A stretch of 49,815 nt of DNA. It comes from UBA2773 sp964643985 (GTDB lineage: Bacteria > Patescibacteriota > Minisyncoccia > Moranbacterales > DUUL01). Positions within the stretch are counted from its first letter, which is position 1. Each line of letters starts with the position of its first letter. The translations under genes were made by a program, and so were the position numbers. Below the pieces are notes generated by a model. It searched no databases, had not been told where the DNA came from, and worked only from the letters and a program-made list of their open reading frames with translations. Below are positions 8,387-17,744 of the stretch, piece after piece. The stretch is taken from NCBI GenBank assembly GCA_964643985.1, contig CAZXUS010000007.1:1-49815 (forward strand), read 5' to 3'.

Positions 8387-9629
8387 AGATATCATTCTAG
8401 AAAAAGGACAAAAAGCGGCTAAAATAGCAACTATTGCAACAATTCTTCTCGCTCTTATTAAAGGAGTCGTTGGTTTTTTATCTGGTAGTCTTCTTTTAAT
8501 CGCCGATGCAATTCATAGTGCAATAGACGTAATAGTTATCTTTTCATCATGGTTCGGACTTAAAATCTCCCAAAAAAAATATAGCGAAAAGTTCCCTTTT
8601 GGATATTATAAAGCAGAAAATTTTGCCACTTTAATTGCTTCTCTTTTTATTTTTTATGCAGCTTATGGAATTTTCACAGAAAGTTATAAAAAATTATTTG
8701 AAACAGCCTCTTCACTAGAATTGCCATTAATTGCCTTAGCCGTTCCTCTTGTATCTTCCTTCGTTTCATATCTCATAGCAGTTTATGAAGATAAAGTTGG
8801 CAAAGAAATTAAATCTCAAAGTCTTATTGCGAATGCCCAGGAATCTAAAACAGATGTTCTTTCATCATTAGTAATTTTTGGTGGAATTTTATTGTCTTAT
8901 TTCAACATCGGATACGTCGAAAGTATTATTGGCATGGGATTATCATTAATGATAATTAAAATTGGATATCAAAATGCAAAAATAGCGATTTATTCTCTCA
9001 TGGACGCTAGTCTTGATGAAGAACTTGAAAAAAAAATCAAAAAAACTATTTCAAAGATTAAAAACGTCAAAGAAGTAAGCACTCTCAAATTAAGACAATC
9101 TGGTCTTTTCGTTTTTGGTGAATCAAGCATCAAACTATTAGGTAATATAAATGTTAATAGAGCCCATGACACTTCTGATTTAATCGAAAAAGAAGTAAAA
9201 AAAAGATTTTCAGAAATTGAATCCCTAACAATCCATATTGAACCCTTTGAACCAACTACATTAAAAATACTCATACCGATAGTTGATAATCGTGGATTAA
9301 ATTCAAAAATTATTGACCATTTTGGTAGAGCAAAATATCTTTTGTTCGTTTCCTTAAAAAATAAAAAAATTATTTCTTCCTACGTCAAAAAAAATACTTA
9401 CACCGAAAAAGAAATTCAAGCAGGATTATCAACCGCTAAAAACATTTTAAATGAAAAAGTAAACATTTTATTAACCCAAAAAATAGGGGAGATCTCATTT
9501 CACACATTAAGAGACAGTTTTGTTGATATTTATTTAGTGAAAACCATTAACATAGAACAAGCAATTGACGATTTTATTGAAAATAAATTAGAAAAATTAG
9601 ATAAATCTACTCATCTAAGCGATAAATAA
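8376..9629 (+). CDS. CDF metal transporter fused to a NifX-like domain
   Basis: The 417-residue fusion has residues 1-290 as a cation diffusion facilitator with six membrane helices and a cytoplasmic alpha/beta domain. The metal site reads ADAIHSAID (Asp44, His47, Asp51) and NAQESKTD (Glu156, Asp160). Glu156 stands where zinc-type members usually have His, which may change metal choice. Residues 295-417 form a NifX/MTH1175-like domain (LIPIVDNRGLNSKIIDHFGR, then VNILLTQKIG). The fusion suggests metal movement (iron or another transition metal) is tied to the cluster chemistry of its neighbours. The second ATPase starts directly after the stop. Confidence 0.87.
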   Translation: MSNKDIILEKGQKAAKIATIATILLALIKGVVGFLSGSLLLIADAIHSAIDVIVIFSSWFGLKISQKKYSEKFPFGYYKAENFATLIASLFIFYAAYGIFTESYKKLFETASSLELPLIALAVPLVSSFVSYLIAVYEDKVGKEIKSQSLIANAQESKTDVLSSLVIFGGILLSYFNIGYVESIIGMGLSLMIIKIGYQNAKIAIYSLMDASLDEELEKKIKKTISKIKNVKEVSTLKLRQSGLFVFGESSIKLLGNINVNRAHDTSDLIEKEVKKRFSEIESLTIHIEPFEPTTLKILIPIVDNRGLNSKIIDHFGRAKYLLFVSLKNKKIISSYVKKNTYTEKEIQAGLSTAKNILNEKVNILLTQKIGEISFHTLRDSFVDIYLVKTINIEQAIDDFIENKLEKLDKSTHLSDK

Positions 9630-10508
9630 ATGAAAACTATAACAATTCTTTCGGGAAAAGGGGGCGTCGGAAAAAGTAGTATTACAGCCTCTTTGAGCAT
9701 TCTTTTATCTCAAAAACAAAAAATTGTTTTGGCTGATTGTGATGTAGACGCTCCTAATTTAGCCTTAGTCTTTGGAAAAAGAGAAAAAAATTTTATAGAA
9801 TGGCACGCTATTTCCACAAATCAAAAAGCCGTGTTCGACTTAGACAAATGCAATTCATGTCAAAAATGCTTCAATGCCTGTTATTTCAACGCCATAGATT
9901 GGAAAAAAAATAAACCCCAGCTAAAAAAACATAGTTGTGAGGGTTGCGGAATTGCTGAAGTAATTTGTCCTGTTAACGCCATAAAATTAGAAAATATCAA
10001 TAATGCTAAAATCGGCTACACTGATACTAAATATAATTTTTATATTGCCTCCTCTCAATTAAACATTGGGGAATCAGGCTCAGGAAAATTAGTCATGGAA
10101 GTTAAAAATAAAGCCGAAAAAATAGCCACCAACGCTGAAATCATGCTAGTTGATTCAGCTGCTGGAATTGGTTGTCCTGTCATTGCTTCAATCTCAGGAA
10201 GTGATCAGTGCATTTTGATAGTTGAACCAACACCTTCCAGTTTTTATGATATGAAAAAAGCACTAGAGATTATAAATCATTTTAAAATTAAAAGCAGTAT
10301 TATAATCAACAAATATGATTTAAATAAAAATCACTACGAAACAATAAAAGAATTTGCTAAAAATAAAAAAATTCCTATCATAGGAGAAATTCCTTACGAT
10401 AAATCTTTTGTTGAAGCTTTAACAAAAATGACTCCAGTCATTGAAATCAATAAGGATATTCGAAAGATATTCGAAAATATAATTGCAAAATTAGACGTTA
10501 AGAAATAA
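9630..10508 (+). CDS. MinD-type P-loop ATPase with inserted ferredoxin domain (B)
   Basis: The 292-residue partner of the 7550 gene has SGKGGVGKSS (residues 8-17), DCDVDAPN, the ferredoxin insert at about 72-118 and DSAAGIGCPVIAS. The first cluster motif is complete (Cys74, 77, 80, 84). The second reads CEGCGIAEVICP: Cys103, 106 and 113 are present, but position 109, normally Cys, is Ala. The second site may hold a 3Fe-4S or labile cluster, so the two ATPases are not equal. It is the last gene of the block, ending inside the terminator hairpin. Paired ATPases of this kind are expected to form a heterodimer (inferred). Confidence 0.88.
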   Translation: MKTITILSGKGGVGKSSITASLSILLSQKQKIVLADCDVDAPNLALVFGKREKNFIEWHAISTNQKAVFDLDKCNSCQKCFNACYFNAIDWKKNKPQLKKHSCEGCGIAEVICPVNAIKLENINNAKIGYTDTKYNFYIASSQLNIGESGSGKLVMEVKNKAEKIATNAEIMLVDSAAGIGCPVIASISGSDQCILIVEPTPSSFYDMKKALEIINHFKIKSSIIINKYDLNKNHYETIKEFAKNKKIPIIGEIPYDKSFVEALTKMTPVIEINKDIRKIFENIIAKLDVKK

Positions 10509-10536
10509 ATTACCCAAGAAATTTCTTGGGTAATTT
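10507..10536. terminator. Bidirectional terminator, 30-bp perfect palindrome
   Basis: A perfect palindrome built on TTACCCAAGAAA / TTTCTTGGGTAA overlaps the stop codon of ATPase B. A short T-run follows. It lies between convergent genes and can serve both strands. Confidence 0.85.
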
Positions 10537-10583
10537 TAGTTGACTTAGTTTTGAAAAATAACGCATCCAAATTAATTCCTTTT

Positions 10584-12029
10584 TTATTTACAAATTTTAA
10601 GATCTCTAAAGCTGGCAACTTCTATTAAATCTAGACCTTCCCAATCACAAGTTCGATCAATAATAATAAAATTTTTCAGCGCTTTAATTTCAGCTAAAGT
10701 TTGTAATCGATTCTCATTACCAACAACCACCCAACCAGAAAAATCTTCAGTGGGATTAGCTTTATGATGATATTTTAACTTTCCTAGACCTAAATAATAA
10801 CGCATCGTGGTATAGTCGAAAGGGCTAGTAGTGATAACATAACTATTTTCGATAGAATTATTTTTTATCAACTGACCAACTTGATACCATTGAGAATTAT
10901 AGGTAATTGGTTTTAAAGTTAAAATTAAAAAAACAAAAATTATAAAAACGACCAACCAAGTCCAAGCTTTTTTAAACATCGTCACGATTACTCCAGCTAA
11001 AAGTAGATAAATCATTATTGCAGCCGGCATAAAATAGCGAGAAACATAAAGCTTCAAATTAAAATGTGAAAGAATAATCAAGAAAATTAAAGTCCCGAAT
11101 GAAAGCGTACTCAAGATAAAAAATTCTTCTCTTTTTATTTTTTTCTTCCATGCTATCACTAACAAAATTATTGTTATTACTAAAATCAAGAGTCCAGCAG
11201 AACTTCCATCAAAAAAATATTGAAATTCGTTGGCTACTGGAACACCGCCAGCTCCCAAGGGGTGACCAAACAAAAATATTTGCAAAGCTTTCGGAACATC
11301 ACTTAAATAAGAAACGCCAATCCAACCCAAATTACCTTTCATCATATGAGGAATAAAATAAGGCAACCAACCAACAAAGAATAAAGAAATGACACCCGTT
11401 CCTATCCAAAATTTCTTTGTTCCCAGAATCGCCTTGTGAAAATCTTTTTTATGAAAATTGTATTCATAAAAAACTGCTGTCCAAAAGAAAACTATAAAAA
11501 AGAATAAGGATAAATAATGCGTATAAAAAGCTAAACCCCCAAAAATTCCCCACAATATCCAATCACGACGTTCATTGAATTTCAGACCTCGATAAAAAAA
11601 CCAAGTCGCCCAAATCATCAATAACCCAAATAAAGAATACATTCGAGCTTCTTGTGAATATTGAATAGCAAATGGAGAAACTGCTGTTATTAAAGCTGCC
11701 AATAAACCACTTCTCTCATTAAACATTCTTTTTCCAATCCAATAAACTGAAAAGATTGTTAAAACTCCCATAAAAGTTGAGAAAAAGCGGATTCCAAAAG
11801 AAGAATAATTAAAAATTGACGCCCAAGGTTTAACTAGCCAATAATAAAGAGGGGGGTGAACATCAGCAAAAATCATTTGGTTCATTTCGCTCCAAGGTTG
11901 TTTGATTAAAATTCCAGTGAAAGCTTCATCATACCAAAAATCTCGCTGTTCTAAGACGGGACCCAATCTTAAAATTAAACCAGTCAAAATAATAGTGGTA
12001 ATAAATAAGCCGATTATTGTTTTTTTCAT
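10584..12029 (-). CDS. GT39/PMT-type membrane glycosyltransferase
   Basis: The 481-residue protein has about eleven membrane helices and the GT-C signature: FWYDEAF (Asp34-Glu35) in the first outer loop and DVHPPLYYWLVKPW (56-69) after it, as in protein O-mannosyltransferases and ArnT-like enzymes. These move a sugar from a lipid-phosphate carrier to protein or lipid on the outer face of the membrane. Acceptor and sugar are unknown. A soluble C-terminal part (about 385-481) ends in Cys-Lys. It lies at the 3' end of the envelope gene block and is convergent with the ORP-like operon, sharing its terminator. Confidence 0.85.
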   Translation of the reverse strand: MKKTIIGLFITTIILTGLILRLGPVLEQRDFWYDEAFTGILIKQPWSEMNQMIFADVHPPLYYWLVKPWASIFNYSSFGIRFFSTFMGVLTIFSVYWIGKRMFNERSGLLAALITAVSPFAIQYSQEARMYSLFGLLMIWATWFFYRGLKFNERRDWILWGIFGGLAFYTHYLSLFFFIVFFWTAVFYEYNFHKKDFHKAILGTKKFWIGTGVISLFFVGWLPYFIPHMMKGNLGWIGVSYLSDVPKALQIFLFGHPLGAGGVPVANEFQYFFDGSSAGLLILVITIILLVIAWKKKIKREEFFILSTLSFGTLIFLIILSHFNLKLYVSRYFMPAAIMIYLLLAGVIVTMFKKAWTWLVVFIIFVFLILTLKPITYNSQWYQVGQLIKNNSIENSYVITTSPFDYTTMRYYLGLGKLKYHHKANPTEDFSGWVVVGNENRLQTLAEIKALKNFIIIDRTCDWEGLDLIEVASFRDLKICK

Positions 12030-12160
12030 TTTTATTTATTTTTATTGAGCAATTTTTTTATAATAACTCAAAAAATTTCTTCTTGTAATAACCTTATTAT
12101 AAACCAAAAAGCTTAAGCTGCCTATATAATTTTCTAAAATATAATAAAAAGTTTTTACCC

Positions 12161-13024
12161 TTAATTATCGACATAAACATTCCTCGAGTCGTCTCCTTTT
12201 TCATCATTCTCAACTTCCATCGATGAATCATACATAGCTTTTCCGGCTATTCTTAAATCAATATAATTCAAATTTTCTTTTTCTTTTTTATCAAGACTAG
12301 AATTTAAAATTTCTTTCAAAAGATTTATCTGCTCATTAAAATCATTTTCAATATTAAAATAAATTTGCCAACCGTTAGAAGTTTTAAAACGAATTTCGTT
12401 GGAAACCAATGAGGGTGTTTCTATTTCCCTAACAATCTCTAGCCCTATTTTTTCTTTTAATAAATTTTTAACCCTTAAAATAAAATCCACTAATTGATTA
12501 TTTTCTATTTTTTGATTATTTTCAATATTTAAATTGCTTTTGTCTATCAATACACTATAATTTTTAAAACGCTCTTCTCTTTCACCTTCTTCGAGCTGAT
12601 GAAAAGCTAACCCTCTCTCATCCAACAAAAAACATTTGTCGTCATTGCACCAAATAATAATATCTTGTCGCTCTTCGATTTTAATAATTATATTATTGGG
12701 AAATTTATTCACAAAAGTCACTTCTCTAATTGATTTAAATTCATTTTTTATTTTTTCAGCGAAAACTTTTCGAGGAAAAAGAAAAAAATTATTTTTAGAC
12801 CCACATTTAAACCAGACCTCATTTCTATATTCATCTACAATGTTTTCAATTAATTTTTTATCTAATTTTTCAGCAATAATTTCAACCTCTTCTAATTCCG
12901 TAAAACTTGAAAAAAAGAAAATCCAACAGCAAACTCCAAAAAAAACCAGAAATAACAGGCTAAAAAAAATTCTCTTCAAAAAAGATCCCAGAGAGTTCTT
13001 TTTATTTTCTCTTTTTCTCAACAT
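12161..13024 (-). CDS. FtsQ-like cell division protein with POTRA domain
   Basis: From the ATG at 13024 the product has 287 residues: a basic cytoplasmic tail (MLRKRENKK), one membrane helix (about 18-40), then a POTRA domain (FTELEEVEIIAEKLD to IIIKIEERQDIIIW) and a beta domain with CFLLDERGLAFHQ. This is the layout of FtsQ/DivIB, which links divisome parts at the septum. An earlier ATG at 13066 would add 14 residues lying inside the upstream gene, so the later one is preferred. The 23-base overlap with the Mur-like gene fits the usual mur-ftsQ order. No ftsA or ftsZ is visible. Confidence 0.8.
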   Translation of the reverse strand: MLRKRENKKNSLGSFLKRIFFSLLFLVFFGVCCWIFFFSSFTELEEVEIIAEKLDKKLIENIVDEYRNEVWFKCGSKNNFFLFPRKVFAEKIKNEFKSIREVTFVNKFPNNIIIKIEERQDIIIWCNDDKCFLLDERGLAFHQLEEGEREERFKNYSVLIDKSNLNIENNQKIENNQLVDFILRVKNLLKEKIGLEIVREIETPSLVSNEIRFKTSNGWQIYFNIENDFNEQINLLKEILNSSLDKKEKENLNYIDLRIAGKAMYDSSMEVENDEKGDDSRNVYVDN

Positions 13025-13775
13025 TTTTATTTTTATAACCAATAATCTTCTTGATTTCGTTCGCAACGATTTTAGCCGCTACCAAGGCGTGAATATTGTG
13101 CATTCCAAATAATTCTGTTTTTATTGATATTTTTTTGTTTTCTAATTCTAAATTAAAATTTTGACCATCAGAAGTTTCTTCAATGTTCTTAATCCGACCT
13201 TCAGCTTTCTTGTCTTTACCATAAAAAATAATTGGAGCTTTGCTATATTTCTTAAGCGCTCTAACTCGATCGTTATCTATATTTAGAATTATCTTACCTT
13301 CAGTTGGAACAGAAAAAACTAATCGGGCCATTTCATCATCCATTAAACTTTTGTTATCAGAAAAATTTCTGCCAAGATCAGAAACAACTACTATTGAAGG
13401 TCTCACGATTGAAAGTAAATACTTCATATCCCCTTTTTTTTGAACCCCCATTTCTAAAACTAAAATTCGAGGAAAATTTTTCTGAAAAACTGAGATATAA
13501 GTTCCAGCCAAAAGAACGTCTACCCATTTAAAAATCGAGCAAAAACCAGAAGGCAAAAACAAAACCGCTAAAGGTAGTCCTATTTCAGTATTAAAACTTC
13601 GAGGATTCCCCCTTACCCCTTGAACATTTTTAAGTTCTGCCAAAATTTGATCTTTAACAAAAGTCTTATTGGTCGAACCAGCTACTGCCACGACTAAAGG
13701 ATTGTGCCGATGAATTATAATTCTTGTTAAAAATTTTAGATATCTCTCGATAATGAATTTAAATATTTTTTTCAT
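13002..13775 (-). CDS. Mur-ligase-like protein, short (MurF-type ATP-binding domain)
   Basis: The 257-residue protein has a Mur-ligase central domain: AVAGSTNKTFVKDQI (31-45) replaces the usual GxxGKT loop, with Asn for the last Gly but Lys37-Thr38 kept. VLEMGVQKKGDM and VVVSDLGRNF resemble the MurF acidic and His-containing strips, and FGMHNIHALVAA (about 225-236) matches the HNxxNxxAA stretch. It ends just after that, so the C-terminal ligase domain (about 130 residues) and the N-terminal substrate domain are absent. It may be a specialised or inactive relative rather than true MurF. Position before an FtsQ-like gene suggests a cell-wall role (inferred). Confidence 0.7.
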   Translation of the reverse strand: MKKIFKFIIERYLKFLTRIIIHRHNPLVVAVAGSTNKTFVKDQILAELKNVQGVRGNPRSFNTEIGLPLAVLFLPSGFCSIFKWVDVLLAGTYISVFQKNFPRILVLEMGVQKKGDMKYLLSIVRPSIVVVSDLGRNFSDNKSLMDDEMARLVFSVPTEGKIILNIDNDRVRALKKYSKAPIIFYGKDKKAEGRIKNIEETSDGQNFNLELENKKISIKTELFGMHNIHALVAAKIVANEIKKIIGYKNKNVEKKRK

Positions 13776-13826
13776 AAATATTTTAATTTAAATTTACTTT
13801 TTTCAATATTCATTCAATTAAAAAAA

Positions 13827-15038
13827 TTAATTATATTTCTTATTAAGATGATCCTTTATTCTAACCATTACTCGCAAAATATCTTCGTCAGAACGACCAA
13901 AGCACATTCGAATATGATTTTCTCCGACCTCTCCAAAAGCTTGCCCAGGAACCACTGCCACCTTAGCTTCATATAACAATTCTAACGCCAATTTCCACGA
14001 CAATGATTTCTTTTGATAATCTTTCAAGTCATATTTATTATTTTCCCGATTATTTTCAAGCGCATCAATTAATTTTTCAGAAAATTTAGGAAAAACAAAA
14101 TATGAAGATGATGGTTTTTTGTAGCTAAACCATTCTTTCATTCCATCCAAATGACTACAGATCAAATCTCTTCTATTATTAAATTTTTCTTTAAAATATT
14201 GTCTGTCTTCGTCAGCCATTTCGATGGCAGTTAAAGCTCCCCATTGTGATATTACCGGTGCGCATGTCACCAAAACATCATGCCGAGCTAATATTTTTTG
14301 AGCCAAAGATTTGTCAGTTGCCAAAAAACCGACTCTCCATCCAGTCATAGAGTAAGACTTAGAAAAAGAAAAAATATAGATTATTCGTTTTCTAAATTTA
14401 TAAAAACTACCAATCGAATAAAAATCCTGATTATTATAAATAAAATCCCGATAAACCTCATCAACTAAAACGTATAAATTATACTTGTCAGCAATTTCTA
14501 AAATTTTTATAAGTTGATTTTTAGAATAGATTGTTCCAGTCGGATTATTAGGATTGCAAAACAAAATAGCTTTGGTTTTTTTAGTCACATTTCTTTCCAA
14601 TTTATTTTCGTCAAAAGACCAATTTTTTTCTTCACAAAGTGGAACAAATTTAGGAACTCCTTTGGCATTTTTTATTGCTTCTTGATAAGAAGTATAAGTT
14701 GGATCAGGAATTAAAACTTCGTCCCCGTTATCAATAATTGTCAGTAAAGTGGCTGACACAGCTTCTATCGCTCCAGCCGTAATAATTATTTCATTTTCAA
14801 AATCATAGCGTATTCCTCGCTTCATCAAATCAACTTCAATCGCTTCTCTTAACTCCATAATCCCAGGAGAAAGTGAATATTTTGAAACATCTCCATTCTT
14901 AATGTGTTCGATAGCACAACGCTTTATACATTCTGGTGTATCAAAATCAGCCACCCCCTGAGCTAATGAAATCGCACCATAAACCTTAGAAGTTCTAATC
15001 TCCATTTCTTTAATTGGAGACAAAATTAATTCAGACAT
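13827..15038 (-). CDS. PLP-dependent aminotransferase, class I/II
   Basis: The 403-residue protein matches fold-type I aspartate-aminotransferase-like enzymes: CNPNNPTGTI (161-170), LVDEVYRDFIY with Asp193, SFSKSYSMTGWRVGF with Schiff-base Lys227, and a C-terminal HIRMCFGRSDEDI holding the substrate-carboxylate Arg. Length is standard and no key residue is missing. These enzymes move amino groups between amino acids and 2-oxo acids. The exact substrate cannot be told. Lying between DUF4012 and Mur-like genes, it may supply an amino acid or amino sugar for envelope work, but this is a guess. Confidence 0.88.
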   Translation of the reverse strand: MSELILSPIKEMEIRTSKVYGAISLAQGVADFDTPECIKRCAIEHIKNGDVSKYSLSPGIMELREAIEVDLMKRGIRYDFENEIIITAGAIEAVSATLLTIIDNGDEVLIPDPTYTSYQEAIKNAKGVPKFVPLCEEKNWSFDENKLERNVTKKTKAILFCNPNNPTGTIYSKNQLIKILEIADKYNLYVLVDEVYRDFIYNNQDFYSIGSFYKFRKRIIYIFSFSKSYSMTGWRVGFLATDKSLAQKILARHDVLVTCAPVISQWGALTAIEMADEDRQYFKEKFNNRRDLICSHLDGMKEWFSYKKPSSSYFVFPKFSEKLIDALENNRENNKYDLKDYQKKSLSWKLALELLYEAKVAVVPGQAFGEVGENHIRMCFGRSDEDILRVMVRIKDHLNKKYN

Positions 15039-15068
15039 AATATTATTAAACTAAACGTTACAGAAAAA

Positions 15069-17744
15069 TTATTTCAAAACTACACCCAAAAATTGGTCTT
15101 TTTCTAAATTAGAATTATACTCTAAAAAATTATTTTTATCTTCTAATTCATCTGGATACTGCCAAAAAACATTCTGATTTTCAGCAATTTTCAATTCAGT
15201 TTTTAGTCCAGAAGTGTTCATTCCAGATTGTTTTTGATACAAGACTGAGTAAGTATCCATTTTACCTTGTTCTGAATTTAAATCAAGTTTAAAAGGTAAT
15301 TTATATTTATAAGAAACCTTCACGCTCTCTTGAGGCGAAACATAAACCCAATTAGCAAAAACTGTTTTATCCTGCTCTTCCCAAATTTCCGTTCCACTCT
15401 CCTCGTCAATCTCAACTGATTCCTCCAAATCAACCACCAAAGAATCTCTTTCAAAACCTAGTTTATCATAATCAACAGGAGTCTCAACGGTCTCTCTCGT
15501 ATAACCATCCGCTTCAATTAATTCACTTCCCTTGGGAACATAGACTCTCATATAATTAGCATTAACCTTATTCCACCATTCATATTCAGAGCTTCCACCA
15601 TTGTGAAATCTTTCAATCGTCACCGTATCAATAATCGAACCATCCTCTTCAATTTCAACTTGATGCTTAATCTCTTGATCAATTACACCATCAGTTTTAT
15701 AACCATTCACGTTAGAATTAACTACCATTAAATAATCTCGAGGGGTATTCAATATTTCTCCGGACCAACCCAAAGAAGAAATTGTTTTTTGAATTTCCGA
15801 ATTTTCTGAATAAATCAAAATATGTTTTTCGTTCAAAGCCTCCGAAAGTATCTTCAGAGATTTAGGGAAGTCATTTAAATTTTCTTTTGAAAAAACTTTA
15901 TCCAAAATTTTCGGGGTTAAATCAGCAATAAATTTTTTAGGCTTATTTTCTTCTTTATCATAATCCTCTTCGACTTCGAATTGAGTAGCTTCAATAAAAT
16001 TTTCCGAATTAACCGTCACGCCATATTCCACCATCTCTATCGGTCCTGTAATTTCCAACAATTTCTCCATTACAGTCGGAGTCAACGTAATAATGCCATC
16101 CACTGTTGGTCCACCGGTTTTTTCATAAAACCAAGCTATTTTTTCGGCTGAAGTTGGAAAGTCAGGAAACCAATTAGCATCATGAGTTGACCAATTAGTC
16201 GAAATTTTTTGAATCGGACGAGGAGGAACCACTTTCGCTGATAACTGACCATCGGGATTAAAGATACCATCAATAAAAAGTTCTTTAACATTTCCATTGT
16301 GAATTCCTAAAACCCCATAACTTCCAATAAAACCACCGGTCGCTCGAAGTTCGTGATTATTTTGAAATAAAAATAAATATTTTCGAGGACCATTATAACC
16401 CAATAAATCCTTAAAAATAATTTGCTTTTGATTAAATTCGATTAACAAAGCCAAGCCTTTGGGAAAATTTTCTTTCAAAATGACTATCTTTTCTCTATAT
16501 TCCTCGGACAAATCATTTGGATCAACTTTTTCCAAACTATCTTGAGCTAGCTGAAAATGCTTCTCTGCTAAAACCAACTTTTTTTCTAATTCCAAGAAAA
16601 AATCGCCTAGAGATGAACTTTCCTTGTTTTCAAAATTCAAGGGATTTTCTATTTTTGAAAAATCTTCAATTGATTGACTCACCAGAACCATCGCCGTAGC
16701 AATCTCCCCTCCTGCTTCTAAAACTTTTTTAGCACTTCCATATTTAGAAATAAAAGGTATCCTACTAATTACATCTGGCAAACCTCCTTCCATTTTCTCT
16801 AAATCTTGATTAATAACATCAATTTCTGATTGAATTTTTTGAAAATCTAAAACTATTTGAGAAAAATTTTTATCTTGAAAATTATTTTTAACTTGGTCTA
16901 AATCCGCTACCACACTTACACCTTTTACGACTACCTGATCTTTAATTTGCATTCCATAAAAGAAAAACCGTGAGGAAAAAATGATTAAAAAAATTGCAAA
17001 ACAACTACCCGAAAAGGCCAGGGCCGGTTTTAAAAAGCTAAATTGCCCTCCCAGACTAATCGGCTTGGCCAAAAGATTTTGTTTAATTTGCTTCAGTTTT
17101 AATTCTCGAGATTTTTTTCTCTCTAACCTTTTCGTATTTTTAAGTTCTTTTATTTTTTGAAGATTCAGTTTTTTTTCTGTCTCAGCTTCCCGTCCCATCA
17201 TTGCTCTAGATTCAAGTTCTTTTTGAACTTGAATTCGTTTTTTAATTTCAACTTTTTTTTGATTTTCTGCTTGTATTCGCCGAAAAGCTTCTTCTTCTAA
17301 TTGCAAAACCTCTTTCTCTCTTAATCCTTGTTGTCGTTCTTTTTCTCGAATTAATTGTTTTTCTTGTTGTTGTTCTAAATAAATTTGTTCTCTAATTTTT
17401 TCTTGTCGTTTTTCTTCAAGATATTCTTTATTTAATTTCGCTGAAACAATCCTAGCTGGAACTTCTTTTCCCAAAAAACTATGCCCAAGATTAACGTTCT
17501 TAAAAGATTTTGCTTCTTTCTTAATTTGCAATTCTTTGTTTTTTCGAGCTCTTTTTTGTTTTTCTGTTTTCAATAATTCTATCGTTTCCTGTTCTCTCAA
17601 AGCCTCAACCAAAAAATTCTCATGATTACTTTGATTTTCTTCAATCAATTTTTGATTTTTTTCACCAACGCCGAAAAGACCAGAACCAAACGGTCTTATA
17701 TCAAACATTGATGATTTTTGTTTGTTATTTTTGTTTTGAAACAC
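15069..17744 (-). CDS. DUF4012 protein with N-terminal coiled coil
   Basis: The 891-residue protein falls into three parts. Residues 1-225 are a highly charged coiled coil rich in Lys, Glu and Gln. One membrane helix follows (about 237-260, LAFSGSCFAIFLIIFSS). A large outer region contains DUF4012, recognised by FLFQNNHELRATGGFIGSYG and TNWSTHDANWFPDFPTSAEK. DUF4012 proteins are frequent in Patescibacteria and Gram-positives beside glycosyltransferases; their function is unknown, but a surface polymer role is likely (LytR-like reasoning, inferred). The long cytoplasmic coiled coil is unusual next to the 457-residue paralogue at 20879. The gene overlaps the upstream glycosyltransferase gene by 20 bases. 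Confidence 0.85.
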   Translation of the reverse strand: MFQNKNNKQKSSMFDIRPFGSGLFGVGEKNQKLIEENQSNHENFLVEALREQETIELLKTEKQKRARKNKELQIKKEAKSFKNVNLGHSFLGKEVPARIVSAKLNKEYLEEKRQEKIREQIYLEQQQEKQLIREKERQQGLREKEVLQLEEEAFRRIQAENQKKVEIKKRIQVQKELESRAMMGREAETEKKLNLQKIKELKNTKRLERKKSRELKLKQIKQNLLAKPISLGGQFSFLKPALAFSGSCFAIFLIIFSSRFFFYGMQIKDQVVVKGVSVVADLDQVKNNFQDKNFSQIVLDFQKIQSEIDVINQDLEKMEGGLPDVISRIPFISKYGSAKKVLEAGGEIATAMVLVSQSIEDFSKIENPLNFENKESSSLGDFFLELEKKLVLAEKHFQLAQDSLEKVDPNDLSEEYREKIVILKENFPKGLALLIEFNQKQIIFKDLLGYNGPRKYLFLFQNNHELRATGGFIGSYGVLGIHNGNVKELFIDGIFNPDGQLSAKVVPPRPIQKISTNWSTHDANWFPDFPTSAEKIAWFYEKTGGPTVDGIITLTPTVMEKLLEITGPIEMVEYGVTVNSENFIEATQFEVEEDYDKEENKPKKFIADLTPKILDKVFSKENLNDFPKSLKILSEALNEKHILIYSENSEIQKTISSLGWSGEILNTPRDYLMVVNSNVNGYKTDGVIDQEIKHQVEIEEDGSIIDTVTIERFHNGGSSEYEWWNKVNANYMRVYVPKGSELIEADGYTRETVETPVDYDKLGFERDSLVVDLEESVEIDEESGTEIWEEQDKTVFANWVYVSPQESVKVSYKYKLPFKLDLNSEQGKMDTYSVLYQKQSGMNTSGLKTELKIAENQNVFWQYPDELEDKNNFLEYNSNLEKDQFLGVVLK

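Noticed and set aside
4218..10536. Nitrogen fixation locus
   Set aside because: NifX-like domains alone do not mean nitrogenase. No nifH, nifD, nifK, nifB or nifE-type gene is present.
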